NCBI RefSeq assembly: GCF_014649915.1
Contig: NZ_BMTY01000012.1
Location: forward strand, 68,671 to 132,670
Source: Streptomyces toxytricini
Lineage (GTDB): Bacteria; Actinomycetota; Actinomycetes; Streptomycetales; Streptomycetaceae
Direction of reading: 5' to 3'
Length of the DNA: 64,000 bases
Shown: one piece after another, positions 9,248 through 17,239 of the stretch
Position numbering within the stretch: position 1 is the stretch's first letter
Layout: each line of letters starts with the position of its first letter
The notes under the pieces: model-generated
Database searches by the model: none
What the model saw: the letters and a program-made list of their open reading frames with translations, nothing else
Told to the model about the DNA's origin: nothing
Position numbers and translations under genes: made by a program

Positions 9248-10003
9248 TCAGTTCCAGGCGTTGTTCTGGTTCTGGCCGCGCGCCCCCTGCTGGCCCACGC
9301 CGAACTGCGCGGCGACGCCCTGCCCGAGCTGGGCGTTCTGCGGGGGCAGCACCTCGCTGGGCTGCACCAGGGCGAAGCCGGTGCCGAGGAAGCTGAGCTC
9401 CCAGCCCTCGCCGGTGTTGCCGCGGCGGCGCCACACTCCGCTGGAGTGGGTCTGGGCCTGCATCTGCACGCGCAGCGAGGTGGACCAGGCGACGACGGCG
9501 TCGGCGTCGGCGTTGACGTACTTGTCGGGCGTGACCTGGAGCATCAGCGGCTGCCCGGAGGTCATCAGGGCGACCTTGCCGCGGCCCGAGATGTTCAGCT
9601 GGTACTTGCCGGAGCCGGAGATGCCGTACTGGCTGTCCACCGCGATGACCTCGGTGTGCAGGGCGGAGTCCAGGGCGAGGACGTAGCTGCTGTCGACGGT
9701 GAGGCCGTCGTGGTCGACGTCGACGACATGGACGTACTGGGCCAGGTTCGCGAGGTAGACGGTGCCCTGGCCGGAGCAGCGCATCAGGTCGAGGCCCTCG
9801 CCGGTGTTGCGGCGGGCGTTGCGCTGGTTGCCGCTCTGGTACTCGCCGTCGAAGTCGATCAGGCCCTGGTAGGCGACCATGGCGCCCTTGCGGGCCAGGA
9901 CGTCGTCGGTGCCGGTCAGGGAGACCCGCAGCAGCTGCGGGTTCTGGACGGCGTAGCGGTCCTGGGACTGCTGCTCGGCGTGTGCGAAAAGTGAGCTCTG
10001 CAT
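9248..10003 (-). CDS. AIM24 family protein (third gene of operon)
   Basis: 251 residues, beta-rich AIM24 fold related to mitochondrial biogenesis protein AIM24 and bacterial TerD-linked proteins. Glycine-containing beta-strand repeats such as SGSGKYQLNISGRGKVAL fill the whole chain. No catalytic residues are recognised. A Gln/Asn-rich tail ends it. ATG 10003 lies 18 bases after the stop of the upstream AIM24 gene, so the three genes 12453-9248 form one operon. Confidence 0.9.
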   Translation of the reverse strand: MQSSLFAHAEQQSQDRYAVQNPQLLRVSLTGTDDVLARKGAMVAYQGLIDFDGEYQSGNQRNARRNTGEGLDLMRCSGQGTVYLANLAQYVHVVDVDHDGLTVDSSYVLALDSALHTEVIAVDSQYGISGSGKYQLNISGRGKVALMTSGQPLMLQVTPDKYVNADADAVVAWSTSLRVQMQAQTHSSGVWRRRGNTGEGWELSFLGTGFALVQPSEVLPPQNAQLGQGVAAQFGVGQQGARGQNQNNAWN

Positions 10004-10021
10004 GGTGGTGTCCGCTCCCCC

Positions 10022-10711
10022 TCAGCCCCGGGTCCGGAGCCGGTCGGTGCTGTCCTCGCTGGGCTGTACGACGACGATGCCCTGGCCGGAGAAGGCCATC
10101 TGGTAGGCCTCCCCGCTACCGCGGCCGATCATCGACGAGGCCTTGAAGCTGCGCTTGCCCTTCACCTTGAGGTTCGGGGACCAGGCGACGAGCGCGTCCG
10201 GGTCGACGTACGTCTCGTCCTCGCCGCGGCCGCAGTCGACGACGATCGGGGTTCCGCGGGAGGTGATCGCGACCCAGCCGGTCCCGGCGACCTGCACGTT
10301 GAACAGGCCCTGGCCGGCGAACTTGGCCATGCCCTTCACGCGCTCGACGCCCCACTGGAGGTGTGCGTCGAAGGCGAGGAGGTTGGTGCCGTTGACGGAG
10401 AGGGCGTCGTTGTCGAGGTTGACGACGACGACGTCCGCACCGTAGTCGGCGAGGTAGAGAAGGCCGTCGCCGCTGCACTTCATGACGGGCGCGCCCTCGC
10501 CGGTCAGCCACTGCGAGGCCATCTGGCGCAGGGCCGGCGGGTTGGGCTCGTACTGGATGAAGCCCTCGTAGGCGACCATCGACCCGGTGCGGGCGAAGAG
10601 GTCCTGACCGGTCTGCATGGCGACCTTGAGCATGGACCGGCCGTGGTTCTCCATGCGGGCCGTGACGGGGGTGGGGGCGTAGCCCGCGAGCTGCTGGTTC
10701 ATTGCGTTCAT
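10022..10711 (-). CDS. AIM24 family protein (second gene of operon)
   Basis: 229 residues with AIM24 beta-repeats throughout (for example KFAGQGLFNVQVAGTGW and QMAFSGQGIVVVQPSE). ATG 10711 is preceded by GGGAG six bases away and begins 11 bases after the TerD-AIM24 stop. A much longer open frame runs upstream through the fusion gene but is a shadow of it. Function unknown; the operon suggests its products assemble or act together. Confidence 0.9.
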   Translation of the reverse strand: MNAMNQQLAGYAPTPVTARMENHGRSMLKVAMQTGQDLFARTGSMVAYEGFIQYEPNPPALRQMASQWLTGEGAPVMKCSGDGLLYLADYGADVVVVNLDNDALSVNGTNLLAFDAHLQWGVERVKGMAKFAGQGLFNVQVAGTGWVAITSRGTPIVVDCGRGEDETYVDPDALVAWSPNLKVKGKRSFKASSMIGRGSGEAYQMAFSGQGIVVVQPSEDSTDRLRTRG

Positions 10712-10722
10712 GACGGGCTCCC

Positions 10723-12453
10723 TCAGACCTCGTACGGCTGGACGACGATGAAGTTGCCGGGAGCGCCGCGGAACTGGAGGTTCACGGTCTCCCCGCTGTG
10801 GCCGGGGTAGGCGTTGCGCCGCAGGCGGACCTGGCTGGAAACGATCACCTGGGAGGCCGCCGACCACGCCACGATCGCGTTGCTGTCGGCGAAGGTGGTC
10901 GGGGTGACGGGGAGCACGACGGGCGTGCCGTGCGTCTTGACGACCACGGTGCCGGTGCCCTGGAAGAGCATGGTGAACAGGGCTCCGCCGGGGATGCCGT
11001 GGCCCTCGATGCGGCGGACCTCGTGGTGCAGGGACTCGTCGAAGGCGAGGACGTTCTCGGCGGAGACGCAGATGCCGTCGCCCTGGAGCTCGACGGTGTG
11101 CAGGTGGGCGCCGTTCTCGGCGAGGAAGACCTGGCCGCGGCCGGTGCAGCGCATCAGCTGCATCTCCTGGCCGGTGGCGTTGCCGACGACCCGGCCGGCG
11201 AAGCCGGCGCCCTTGTAGCTGAAGTCGACCTTGCCCTGGTAGAGGACCATGCTGCCCTGGCGGGCGAGGACGGGCTGCCCGCCCATGGCGAGGTCGACCC
11301 GGACCAGCTGCTGGTTCTGCGCGGTCCAGCGGGCGCCGGTCGGGACCTCCTTGTACACCTGGAGGGCCGCGCCGAGGCCGGGGCCGGCGGCCCGGGGGAC
11401 CTGGCCGGGGACGCCCTGCGGGTACGGGCCGGGGGCCTGGGCCGGTGCCTGGCCGTAGGGGGCCGCCTGCTGGCCGGGGACCTGGCCGCCGTAGGAGGGC
11501 TGGGGCTGGTGCGGGGGCTGCTGGCCGTACGGCTGCGGGACCTGGCCGTACGAGGGCTGCGGGACCTGGCCGTAGGAGGGGGTGCCGGGCTGCTGGCCGT
11601 ACGGGGCCGGGGGCTGCGGCGCATGCGGGGCCGACGGTGCGATCGGCGCGGCCATGGTCGGGGCCGAGTGCACCGGGGCGGCGGGGGCCGGCTGCTGGTA
11701 CTGCGGCGCGGGGGCCTGCGGCTGCTGCGGAGCCTGGGGCTGCTGAGGCGCCGGCGGCGCCTGGGGCGCAGCGGCGGCGGGGGCGGCGAACGACGGCGCG
11801 GGAGCGGGTGTGGGCGCCGGGGCGGCGGGAGCGGCGAACGACGGCGCGGGGGCGGCGGCCTGCGGCGGGGCGAAGCCGGGTGCCGCGGCGGGGGCGGCGG
11901 CCGCCGGGGCCTGCTGCTCCGGTTCCTCGGCGACCTCGCCGCCGAAGTTCTGCAGCAGCGCGGCGAGCCCGCCGTCGAAGCCCTGGCCGACGGCGGCGAA
12001 GCGCCACACGTCCTTCAGGTAGAAGTCGCCGAGCATCACGGCCCGCTCGGTGCTGAACTCGGTGCCGGAGAAGGAGTACCGGACGACTTCCTCGCCGCCT
12101 GCCACGATCCGGATGTAGCCCGGTCCGATCTGCGACATCTGTCCGTCGCCGTCGATGGTGGCGGTGAAGGACAGCTTGTGGATGTTCGCCGGGATGCGGT
12201 CCAGCGTCACGCGGAACGACTCGGTGTCGCCGGCCTGCGCGCCGAGCTGCTGGATGGACTCCTCCGGCGACTTCGGCTGGTTGTAGAAGACGAAGTAGCG
12301 GTCGTCCGAGAGCCGCTCATCGGCGTCGAGGCCGAAGCAGCTGATGTCGAAGGCGAGCCCGGGGCCGGCGATCTGCACGCCCACGTACAGGTCGGTGCCC
12401 GCCGTGAGATCGCTGATCCTGGCCTTGTGACCGCGTTGGAATTCCCTGGCCAT
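10723..12453 (-). CDS. TerD-AIM24 fusion protein
   Basis: 576 residues in three parts. Residues 1-190 are a TerD-type calcium-binding stress domain (GLDADERLSDDRYFVFYNQ, then IRIVAGGEEVVRYSF). Residues 190-370 are an Ala/Pro/Gln-rich linker with repeated YGQVPQ/YGQQP units. Residues 370-576 are an AIM24 domain ending in GAPGNFIVVQPYEV. TerD proteins occur in tellurite-resistance and related stress operons. ATG 12453 opens the TerD domain. It heads an operon with two free-standing AIM24 proteins. Confidence 0.9.
   Translation of the reverse strand: MAREFQRGHKARISDLTAGTDLYVGVQIAGPGLAFDISCFGLDADERLSDDRYFVFYNQPKSPEESIQQLGAQAGDTESFRVTLDRIPANIHKLSFTATIDGDGQMSQIGPGYIRIVAGGEEVVRYSFSGTEFSTERAVMLGDFYLKDVWRFAAVGQGFDGGLAALLQNFGGEVAEEPEQQAPAAAAPAAAPGFAPPQAAAPAPSFAAPAAPAPTPAPAPSFAAPAAAAPQAPPAPQQPQAPQQPQAPAPQYQQPAPAAPVHSAPTMAAPIAPSAPHAPQPPAPYGQQPGTPSYGQVPQPSYGQVPQPYGQQPPHQPQPSYGGQVPGQQAAPYGQAPAQAPGPYPQGVPGQVPRAAGPGLGAALQVYKEVPTGARWTAQNQQLVRVDLAMGGQPVLARQGSMVLYQGKVDFSYKGAGFAGRVVGNATGQEMQLMRCTGRGQVFLAENGAHLHTVELQGDGICVSAENVLAFDESLHHEVRRIEGHGIPGGALFTMLFQGTGTVVVKTHGTPVVLPVTPTTFADSNAIVAWSAASQVIVSSQVRLRRNAYPGHSGETVNLQFRGAPGNFIVVQPYEV
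11425..11920 (-). repeat. Low-complexity Ala/Pro/Gln coding repeat in the TerD-AIM24 linker
   Basis: Coding DNA for the linker is made of short imperfect repeats (AAPAPSFAAPAAPAPTPAPA, then tandem PSYGQVPQ units). It is expected to be disordered and variable in length between strains. Confidence 0.7.
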
Positions 12454-12605
12454 ACGTAACGACCGTCCCCCATCCCGACAGTGAATTGCGTGGCGCACAG
12501 GCTAGCCGCATCCGACGACATCCGGCCAAGTCGGTATCAACCCGGTATCCGGCGGCAGCGGCGGCCAGGCCGCGGCGGCGCGCGGGTGCGCGCCGCCCTT
12601 CCGGC

Positions 12606-13145
12606 TCATTGTCCGCGCGGGGGCGGCACGTTGGGGTGCCGTTCCGCCGCGGCCACCCCTTCCAGGTAGCCGCGGGCCCGCTCGGTGCGGGGATACGCCT
12701 CCAGGAGTTCCCAGAAGCGCGGTCCGTGGCCGGCGACGAGGAGGTGGGCGAGCTCGTGCAGCAGCACGTAGTCGACCACGTACTCGGGCATCCCCTGGAG
12801 GCGGTGCGAGAGCCGGATGCTGCCCTCGGCGGGGGTGCAGGAGCCCCAGCGGGTGTTCTGGTTGGCGACCCAGCGCACCGAGCTCGGGCGGGCGCGGCCG
12901 CCGAGGTACTGCCCGGACAGACGCTCGGCGCGCCCGATCAGTTCCCCGTCGCCGACGGTGTTCCGGCTCTCCCGGGCGGCGAGCTTGTCGAGCATGGCCC
13001 CGACCCAGCGCCGCTCCTCCGCCTCGGACATGCGGGCGGGGATGAGGACGATGGTGCGGTCGCCCTCGCGGTAGGCGGACACGGTCTTGCGGCGGCGGGC
13101 GCTGCGGCGGACTTCGACGGCGCGCTGCGGTGGGTCGGCGGACAC
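12606..13145 (-). CDS. YgjP-like metallopeptidase (M48/DUF45 family)
   Basis: 179 residues. The zinc motif HELAH lies in YVLLHELAHLLVAGHGPRFW near residue 130, together with the WGSCTPAEGSIRL signature of the YgjP/DUF45 metallopeptidases. No membrane segment. GTG 13145 follows GGAGG very closely (one base), so the exact start is less certain. It is divergent from the ThiF-like gene and 152 bases downstream of the TerD gene start on the same strand. Substrate unknown. Confidence 0.88.
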   Translation of the reverse strand: MSADPPQRAVEVRRSARRRKTVSAYREGDRTIVLIPARMSEAEERRWVGAMLDKLAARESRNTVGDGELIGRAERLSGQYLGGRARPSSVRWVANQNTRWGSCTPAEGSIRLSHRLQGMPEYVVDYVLLHELAHLLVAGHGPRFWELLEAYPRTERARGYLEGVAAAERHPNVPPPRGQ

Positions 13146-13254
13146 GCCTCCGACCGTACCGGTTCGCGGCGGGCGGGGGGTCTGCGCTCCGCGGTTCGGA
13201 CGGGGTCGGCAGGAAACAGCGGGAATCGGTGCGGAACGGCCTGAAACGACCCCC

Positions 13255-13282
13255 TTGTTCTGCATCTCATATGCCTTATAGG
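13255..13282 (+). promoter_or_regulatory. Possible vegetative promoter of the ThiF-like gene
   Basis: TTGTTC, 16 bases, TATAGG. This is one of the few AT-richer stretches in the region and lies 114 bases ahead of the GTG at 13396. Assignment is by eye only. Confidence 0.3.
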
Positions 13283-13395
13283 TCTTGCCTGTGGACAAAT
13301 GAGGGCGTCCGGGGCGCGGGGCGGGCACTGTTGCGGGGACGGGTGGCCGAGGCGGTGCGGGGCGATGGGCGGACGTACCGGAGGAAGGGGGAGCC

Positions 13396-14502
13396 GTGTA
13401 TCCGAAGGTGAAGCCGGCCCTGGCGAGGGCGTGGCGCGATCTGCAGACGGTCCAGTTCGGGGTGACGCCGGCGCACGCGGTGGTGCTGGGCCCGGTGGAC
13501 ACGGCGACCGGGTCGCTGATCGACCGGATCGACGGGACGCGGGGCATGGACAGGCTCCGCGAGGAGGCGTCGGCGATGGGCATGCCGGCGGGGCAGGCGG
13601 ACGGGCTGGTGCGGCGGCTGGCGGCGGCCGGGCTGCTCGACGACGCCACGGCGGGCGGGCCGCCGGCCCAGGCGGTCCGCAGCAGGCCGGAGACGTTGGA
13701 GCGGCTCGGGCCCGACCTGGGGTCGCTGTCGCTGGTGCACCGGGAGCCGGGGGGCGACTTGCGCGGGGTGGCGGCGCGGCGGGCGATACGGGTCGTGGTG
13801 CGGGGCAGCGGGCGGGTGGGCGGTGTCGTCGCGGCGGTGCTGGCGGCTGCGGGCGTGGGCCGGGTCGAGGTGCTCGACGGGGGCCGGGTCGAGCCGGCCG
13901 ATGTCGCTCCGGGCGGGCTGGGGCCCGGCAGTGTCGGCCGGCTCAGGGCCGAGGCCGCGGCGGCGCTGGTGCGGGAGGCGGCGCCGGGGCGGGCTCCGCG
14001 GTCCACCGGGAGGGGAGGGTACGAGACGGGGCCGGCACTGGTGGTGGTCGTGCCCCGGGACGGACTCCAGTCCTGGGCCCCGGATCCGGGGGTGGCGGCC
14101 GACTGGATCGCCACCGGAGTGCCGCACCTTTACGCGGGGGTGCTGGAGGGCACGGGGGTGGTGGGGCCGCTGGTCCTGCCGGGGGTCACGGCGTGCGCGG
14201 GGTGCATGGAGCGGGAGCGCGTGGACCGGGATCCGGCCTGGCCTCGGATGCTGGTGCAGTGGCGCTCGGCGCACCGGCGCCGGACGGCGGCCGCCTGCGA
14301 TCTGGGGCTGGCCACGGCCGTCGCGGGGCTGGCCGCGGCCCATGCCCTGTCCTTTCTCGACGGGGAGCTGCCGGCCTCCACGGCCGCCCGCTGGGAGGCG
14401 GCCCTGCCGGCGCTGCACTGGGAGCGGACGGCCGTGGAGCCGCATCCGGACTGCCCGTGTGCGGCGGCGGTCGTGCCGGCGGCGCAGGCGGCGGGAGCGT
14501 GA
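13396..14502 (+). CDS. ThiF-family adenylyltransferase with RRE/PqqD-like N-terminus
   Basis: 368 residues. Residues 25-85 (LIDRIDGTRGMDRLREEA, then LVRRLAAAGLLDD) resemble a PqqD-like leader-recognition winged helix. Residues 135-300 carry an E1/ThiF Rossmann core with VRGSGRVGG as the ATP loop. Cysteines CAGC near residue 265 and CPC at the end could bind zinc. Such proteins usually activate or capture a precursor in TOMM/RiPP pathways or thiocarboxylate carriers, but no precursor peptide or cyclodehydratase is seen here. GTG 13396 follows AGGAAGGGGGA. Downstream is an ABC1 kinase on the same strand. Confidence 0.82.
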   Translation: MYPKVKPALARAWRDLQTVQFGVTPAHAVVLGPVDTATGSLIDRIDGTRGMDRLREEASAMGMPAGQADGLVRRLAAAGLLDDATAGGPPAQAVRSRPETLERLGPDLGSLSLVHREPGGDLRGVAARRAIRVVVRGSGRVGGVVAAVLAAAGVGRVEVLDGGRVEPADVAPGGLGPGSVGRLRAEAAAALVREAAPGRAPRSTGRGGYETGPALVVVVPRDGLQSWAPDPGVAADWIATGVPHLYAGVLEGTGVVGPLVLPGVTACAGCMERERVDRDPAWPRMLVQWRSAHRRRTAAACDLGLATAVAGLAAAHALSFLDGELPASTAARWEAALPALHWERTAVEPHPDCPCAAAVVPAAQAAGA

Positions 14503-14651
14503 GGGCGGCCGGTGCGGGCTGCGCGGGGGCCGGCCGGTGCGGTCCGGAGGGCCCGGAAGGCGCCATGACAGGATGCGCTGTGACGCAGGTGCGGGGAGGA
14601 CACCCCCGAACCGCCGCCTGCCGCACGGCACTCTGGGAATTGGAGGGGCGC

Positions 14652-15980
14652 ATGTCTGATCTTCCCCGGAAGGCGGTCACCCGTACCGTCAAGCTGGCCG
14701 CTCTGCCGCTCGGCATCGCGGGCCGGGCCACCTGGGGGCTGGGGAAGCGGATCGGGGGCAAGTCGGCGGAGATCGTGGCGCGCGAGATCCAGCAGCGCAC
14801 CGCCGACCAGCTGTTCCGCACCCTCGGCGAACTGAAGGGCGGTGCCATGAAGCTGGGGCAGGCGCTCTCCGTCTTCGAGTCGGCCCTGCCGGAGGACTTC
14901 GCCGGCCCGTACCGGGCGGCGCTGACCAAGCTTCAGGAGGCGGCTCCGCCGCTGCCCGCGCAGACGGTCCACCAGGTGCTGGCCGAGCGTCTGGGGCCGG
15001 ATTGGCGGGAGTCGTTCCGGGAGTTCGAGGACGTGCCGGCCGCGGCGGCGTCGATCGGGCAGGTGCACCGGGCGGTGTGGCACGACGGCCGGGAGGTCGC
15101 CGTCAAGGTGCAGTACCCGGGGGCCGGGGAGGCGCTGCTGTCGGACCTGCGCCAACTGGGGCGGTTCGCGGGGCTGCTGGGGCCGCTGGTACCGGGGATG
15201 GACCTCAAGCCGCTGATCCAGGAGATGCAGGAGCGGGTCGCGGAGGAGCTCGACTACGGCCTGGAGGCCGAGGCGCAGCGGATGCACGCGGAGGCGTTCG
15301 AGGACGATCCGGATGTGGTGGTGCCGCGCGTGGTGCACCAGGGCGAGCAGGTGCTGGTGACGGAGTGGCTGGAGGGGACGCCGCTGTCGGAGGTGATATC
15401 CGACGGCAGCCGGGAGGAGCGGGACCGTGCCGGGCAGCTGCTGGCCCGGTTCCTCTTCACCGGCCCGGCACGGACGGGGCTGCTGCACGCGGATCCGCAC
15501 CCGGGCAACTTCCGTCTCATCAAGGCGGAAGAGGGCCGGCTGCGGCTGGGCGTGCTGGACTTCGGCACGGTCGACCGGCTGCCGGGCGGCTGGCCGGAGC
15601 CGATCGGCACCTCGCTGCGGATGACGCTGGAGGACGACGCCGAGGGGATATACGGGCACCTGTGCGGTGAGGGGTTCGTGCGGGAGTCCATCGAGCTGGA
15701 TCCGCAGGCGGTGCTGGAGTACCTCAAGCCGATCGTCGAGCCCATCGGGGCCGAGGAGTTCACCTTCACGCGGTCGTGGCTGCGCGGGCAGGCGGCCCGG
15801 ATAGCCGATCCGCGGTCCCCCGCGCACCAGTTGGGCCGGCAGATCAACCTGCCGCCGTCGTACCTGCTGATCCACCGGGTGACGTTGAGCACGATCGGGG
15901 TGCTGTGCCAGCTCGGGGCGACGGTGCGGCTGCGCGGCGAACTGGAGTCGTGGCTGCCGGGGTTCCTGCCGGAGGAGTGA
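14652..15980 (+). CDS. ABC1/AarF/UbiB-family atypical kinase
   Basis: 442 residues with the motifs of the UbiB/ADCK family: KxGQ in GGAMKLGQALS, the Ala-rich loop AAAASIGQVHRA, the VAVKVQYP lysine, HADPHPGN and DFGT. Family members act as ATPases or kinases supporting isoprenoid-lipid metabolism; the target in Streptomyces is not known. ATG 14652 follows GGAGGGG at good spacing; an in-frame ATG at 14564 is possible but lacks a clear ribosome site. There is no obvious C-terminal membrane anchor. Confidence 0.92.
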   Translation: MSDLPRKAVTRTVKLAALPLGIAGRATWGLGKRIGGKSAEIVAREIQQRTADQLFRTLGELKGGAMKLGQALSVFESALPEDFAGPYRAALTKLQEAAPPLPAQTVHQVLAERLGPDWRESFREFEDVPAAAASIGQVHRAVWHDGREVAVKVQYPGAGEALLSDLRQLGRFAGLLGPLVPGMDLKPLIQEMQERVAEELDYGLEAEAQRMHAEAFEDDPDVVVPRVVHQGEQVLVTEWLEGTPLSEVISDGSREERDRAGQLLARFLFTGPARTGLLHADPHPGNFRLIKAEEGRLRLGVLDFGTVDRLPGGWPEPIGTSLRMTLEDDAEGIYGHLCGEGFVRESIELDPQAVLEYLKPIVEPIGAEEFTFTRSWLRGQAARIADPRSPAHQLGRQINLPPSYLLIHRVTLSTIGVLCQLGATVRLRGELESWLPGFLPEE

Positions 15981-16004
15981 GCGGGCGGGGGCTGCGGGCG
16001 GCGG

Positions 16005-16211
16005 TCACCACCAGGACGAGTCGAGGCGGCCCTCGATCGCACGGAGGTTGGCGCGGGCGCAGTCCACGCAGAAGTACTGTCTGGTCCCGTTCTCCACGGA
16101 GCAGGTCCAGGTCGGCGGGGCGCCGCCGGGGGACCGGGTGCCGCAGCGCGCGCAGACCGCGGCCTCGGGCTCGGTTCCCGACGGGTCGGGAGGGGGAGTC
16201 TGCTGGTCCAC
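16005..16211 (-). CDS. Small zinc-ribbon protein
   Basis: About 68 residues with CARC near the middle and CVDC towards the C-terminus, plus another Cys between (WTCSVENG), suggesting a zinc ribbon. Ends in SSWW. GTG 16211 sits directly after GGAG, closer than usual; the longer frame to 16307 would run through a terminator hairpin and is not favoured. Convergent with the ABC1 kinase. No function assigned. Confidence 0.75.
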   Translation of the reverse strand: MDQQTPPPDPSGTEPEAAVCARCGTRSPGGAPPTWTCSVENGTRQYFCVDCARANLRAIEGRLDSSWW

Positions 16212-16257
16212 CTCCAGACGATATCCCCGCCGCGGCCGCGCGGCACCGCAACGCACC

Positions 16258-16289
16258 GGGGGGACCGGTCCGTGCGGACCGGTCCCCCC
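16258..16289. terminator. Hairpin terminator downstream of the wblC operon
   Basis: A 14-bp perfect stem (GGGGGGACCGGTCC with its complement) and a GTGC loop. It lies downstream of the wblC-linked gene and upstream of the zinc-ribbon gene, both on the minus strand, so it should separate the two transcripts. Confidence 0.8.
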
Positions 16290-16352
16290 GGGTGGCCGGT
16301 GTGCCACCGCACCGCCAGGGTGGTGGCGGCGCGGCGGCGTCAGCGGCTGCCG

Positions 16353-16682
16353 TCAGTGCATGACGGCCATGGCGAGGGCCCGGCGGGCGCGCAGCGAGAC
16401 GCGCTCGGCTCGCCGCTGCATGCGGCGGGCGGCGACCAGGCGCAGGGCGCGACGCTCGGCGTCGGCCTCACGCATCCGGTCGTCCATATGGGCACGAGCC
16501 AGGGCTTCTGGGATGAGTTGCATTTCGCGGGTCCTGTTCTGACGCGAGGTGATCGCGCCGGTGGTGGTGAAGTCTGCGGGGGCGGAGCCGTGCGGCTTCT
16601 CGCTCGTCGTGTGGGCGGTCATGAGGGCCTGCTTCAGGGGGTCGTGCGTCAGGGGGCGGTCAATGGTTCCGGTGGCTTTCAT
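16353..16682 (-). CDS. Basic protein of unknown function coupled to wblC
   Basis: 109 residues. The second half is strongly basic and helical, dominated by Arg and Ala (RRALRLVAARRMQRRAERV). The first half is polar and looks disordered. ATG 16682 overlaps the wblC stop codon as ATGA, so translation is probably coupled to wblC. No family recognised. It could bind nucleic acid or be a small partner or by-product of the WblC regulon; nothing in the sequence decides between these. Confidence 0.72.
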   Translation of the reverse strand: MKATGTIDRPLTHDPLKQALMTAHTTSEKPHGSAPADFTTTGAITSRQNRTREMQLIPEALARAHMDDRMREADAERRALRLVAARRMQRRAERVSLRARRALAMAVMH

Positions 16683-17050
16683 GCCGAGGCAACCGGGTTC
16701 TTGCGCGGGCGGCCGCGGGGCCGCTTGCGGGCCACGACCACACCCTGGACGAAGAGCTCGCCGCCCCAGACGCCCCAGGGCTCGCGGCGCTCCAGCGCGC
16801 CGGCGAGGCAGGCCTCGACCAGCGGGCAGGTGCGGCAGAGGGACTTCGCGTACTCGACGTCGGCCGGGGACTCGGCGAAGAAGACCTCCGGGTCGTAGGT
16901 GCGGCAGGCGACGGGTACGCCGAGGTTCTCGATGGCGTCGTCGAGCGCGGTCAGCGCGGTGAGGGGAGTCAAGGCGGAGTCCTCCGGGACTGCGGGCGGG
17001 GAGATCGTCTGGGTCTGCGGTACGGACGGGGCGTGCGCTTCGAGTTGCAC
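16679..17050 (-). CDS. wblC: WhiB-family regulator, WblC/WhiB7 type
   Basis: 123 residues. Four cysteines suit a 4Fe-4S cluster: one in VACRTYDP, CRTC, and one in VEACLAG. They are followed by the GVWGG turn and a C-terminal AT-hook RGRPRK. GVWGG plus the AT-hook marks the WhiB7/WblC subgroup, which with the principal sigma factor activates intrinsic antibiotic-resistance and ribosome-stress genes. GTG 17050 has GAGGAAG about ten bases upstream. It is preceded by a leader of over 600 bases with its own promoter, leader ORF and attenuator, and followed by a translationally coupled gene. Confidence 0.93.
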   Translation of the reverse strand: MQLEAHAPSVPQTQTISPPAVPEDSALTPLTALTALDDAIENLGVPVACRTYDPEVFFAESPADVEYAKSLCRTCPLVEACLAGALERREPWGVWGGELFVQGVVVARKRPRGRPRKNPVASA

Positions 17051-17175
17051 GGTGTTTTCTTCCTCGTCTTGTTCGTCTAGTCGTTCCGGCCCGGTTCGGC
17101 CGGGGGCGGCTGGTACCTGGTCTTGCCAGTCCCGAGGCTCCTTCGGACTGCCGTCCCCGTTCGGGGACAAACAGA

Positions 17176-17210
17176 AGGGCCGCGGATCCCGGGTGGGGTT
17201 CCGCGGCCCT
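17176..17210 (-). terminator. Attenuator (intrinsic terminator) in the wblC leader
   Basis: On the minus-strand RNA an 11-bp perfect stem (AGGGCCGCGGA / UCCGCGGCCCU) with a 13-base loop is followed by the U-rich tail UCUGUUUGU. It lies 126 bases before the wblC start and 25 bases after the stop of the leader ORF, the placement expected for an attenuator. A second small hairpin (GUCCCC...GGGGAC) follows. Confidence 0.75.
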
Positions 17211-17221
17211 GAAGGCGCCGG

Positions 17222-17239
17222 CCTGATCGCTGGATCAGG
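17222..17239 (-). promoter_or_regulatory. Hairpin over the leader-ORF stop codon
   Basis: Perfect 7-bp inverted repeat CCTGATC / GATCAGG with a four-base loop, spanning the stop of the 111-codon leader ORF. A ribosome finishing or stalled at the ORF end would mask it, so it may take part in the switch. Confidence 0.4.

Noticed and set aside
9248..12453. Complete tellurite-resistance (ter) operon
   Set aside because: Only the TerD domain is present; terB, terC, terE, terZ and related genes are absent.
14564..14651. Alternative upstream start of the ABC1 kinase
   Set aside because: In frame, but ATG 14652 has a clear GGAGGGG and the upstream residues do not look conserved.
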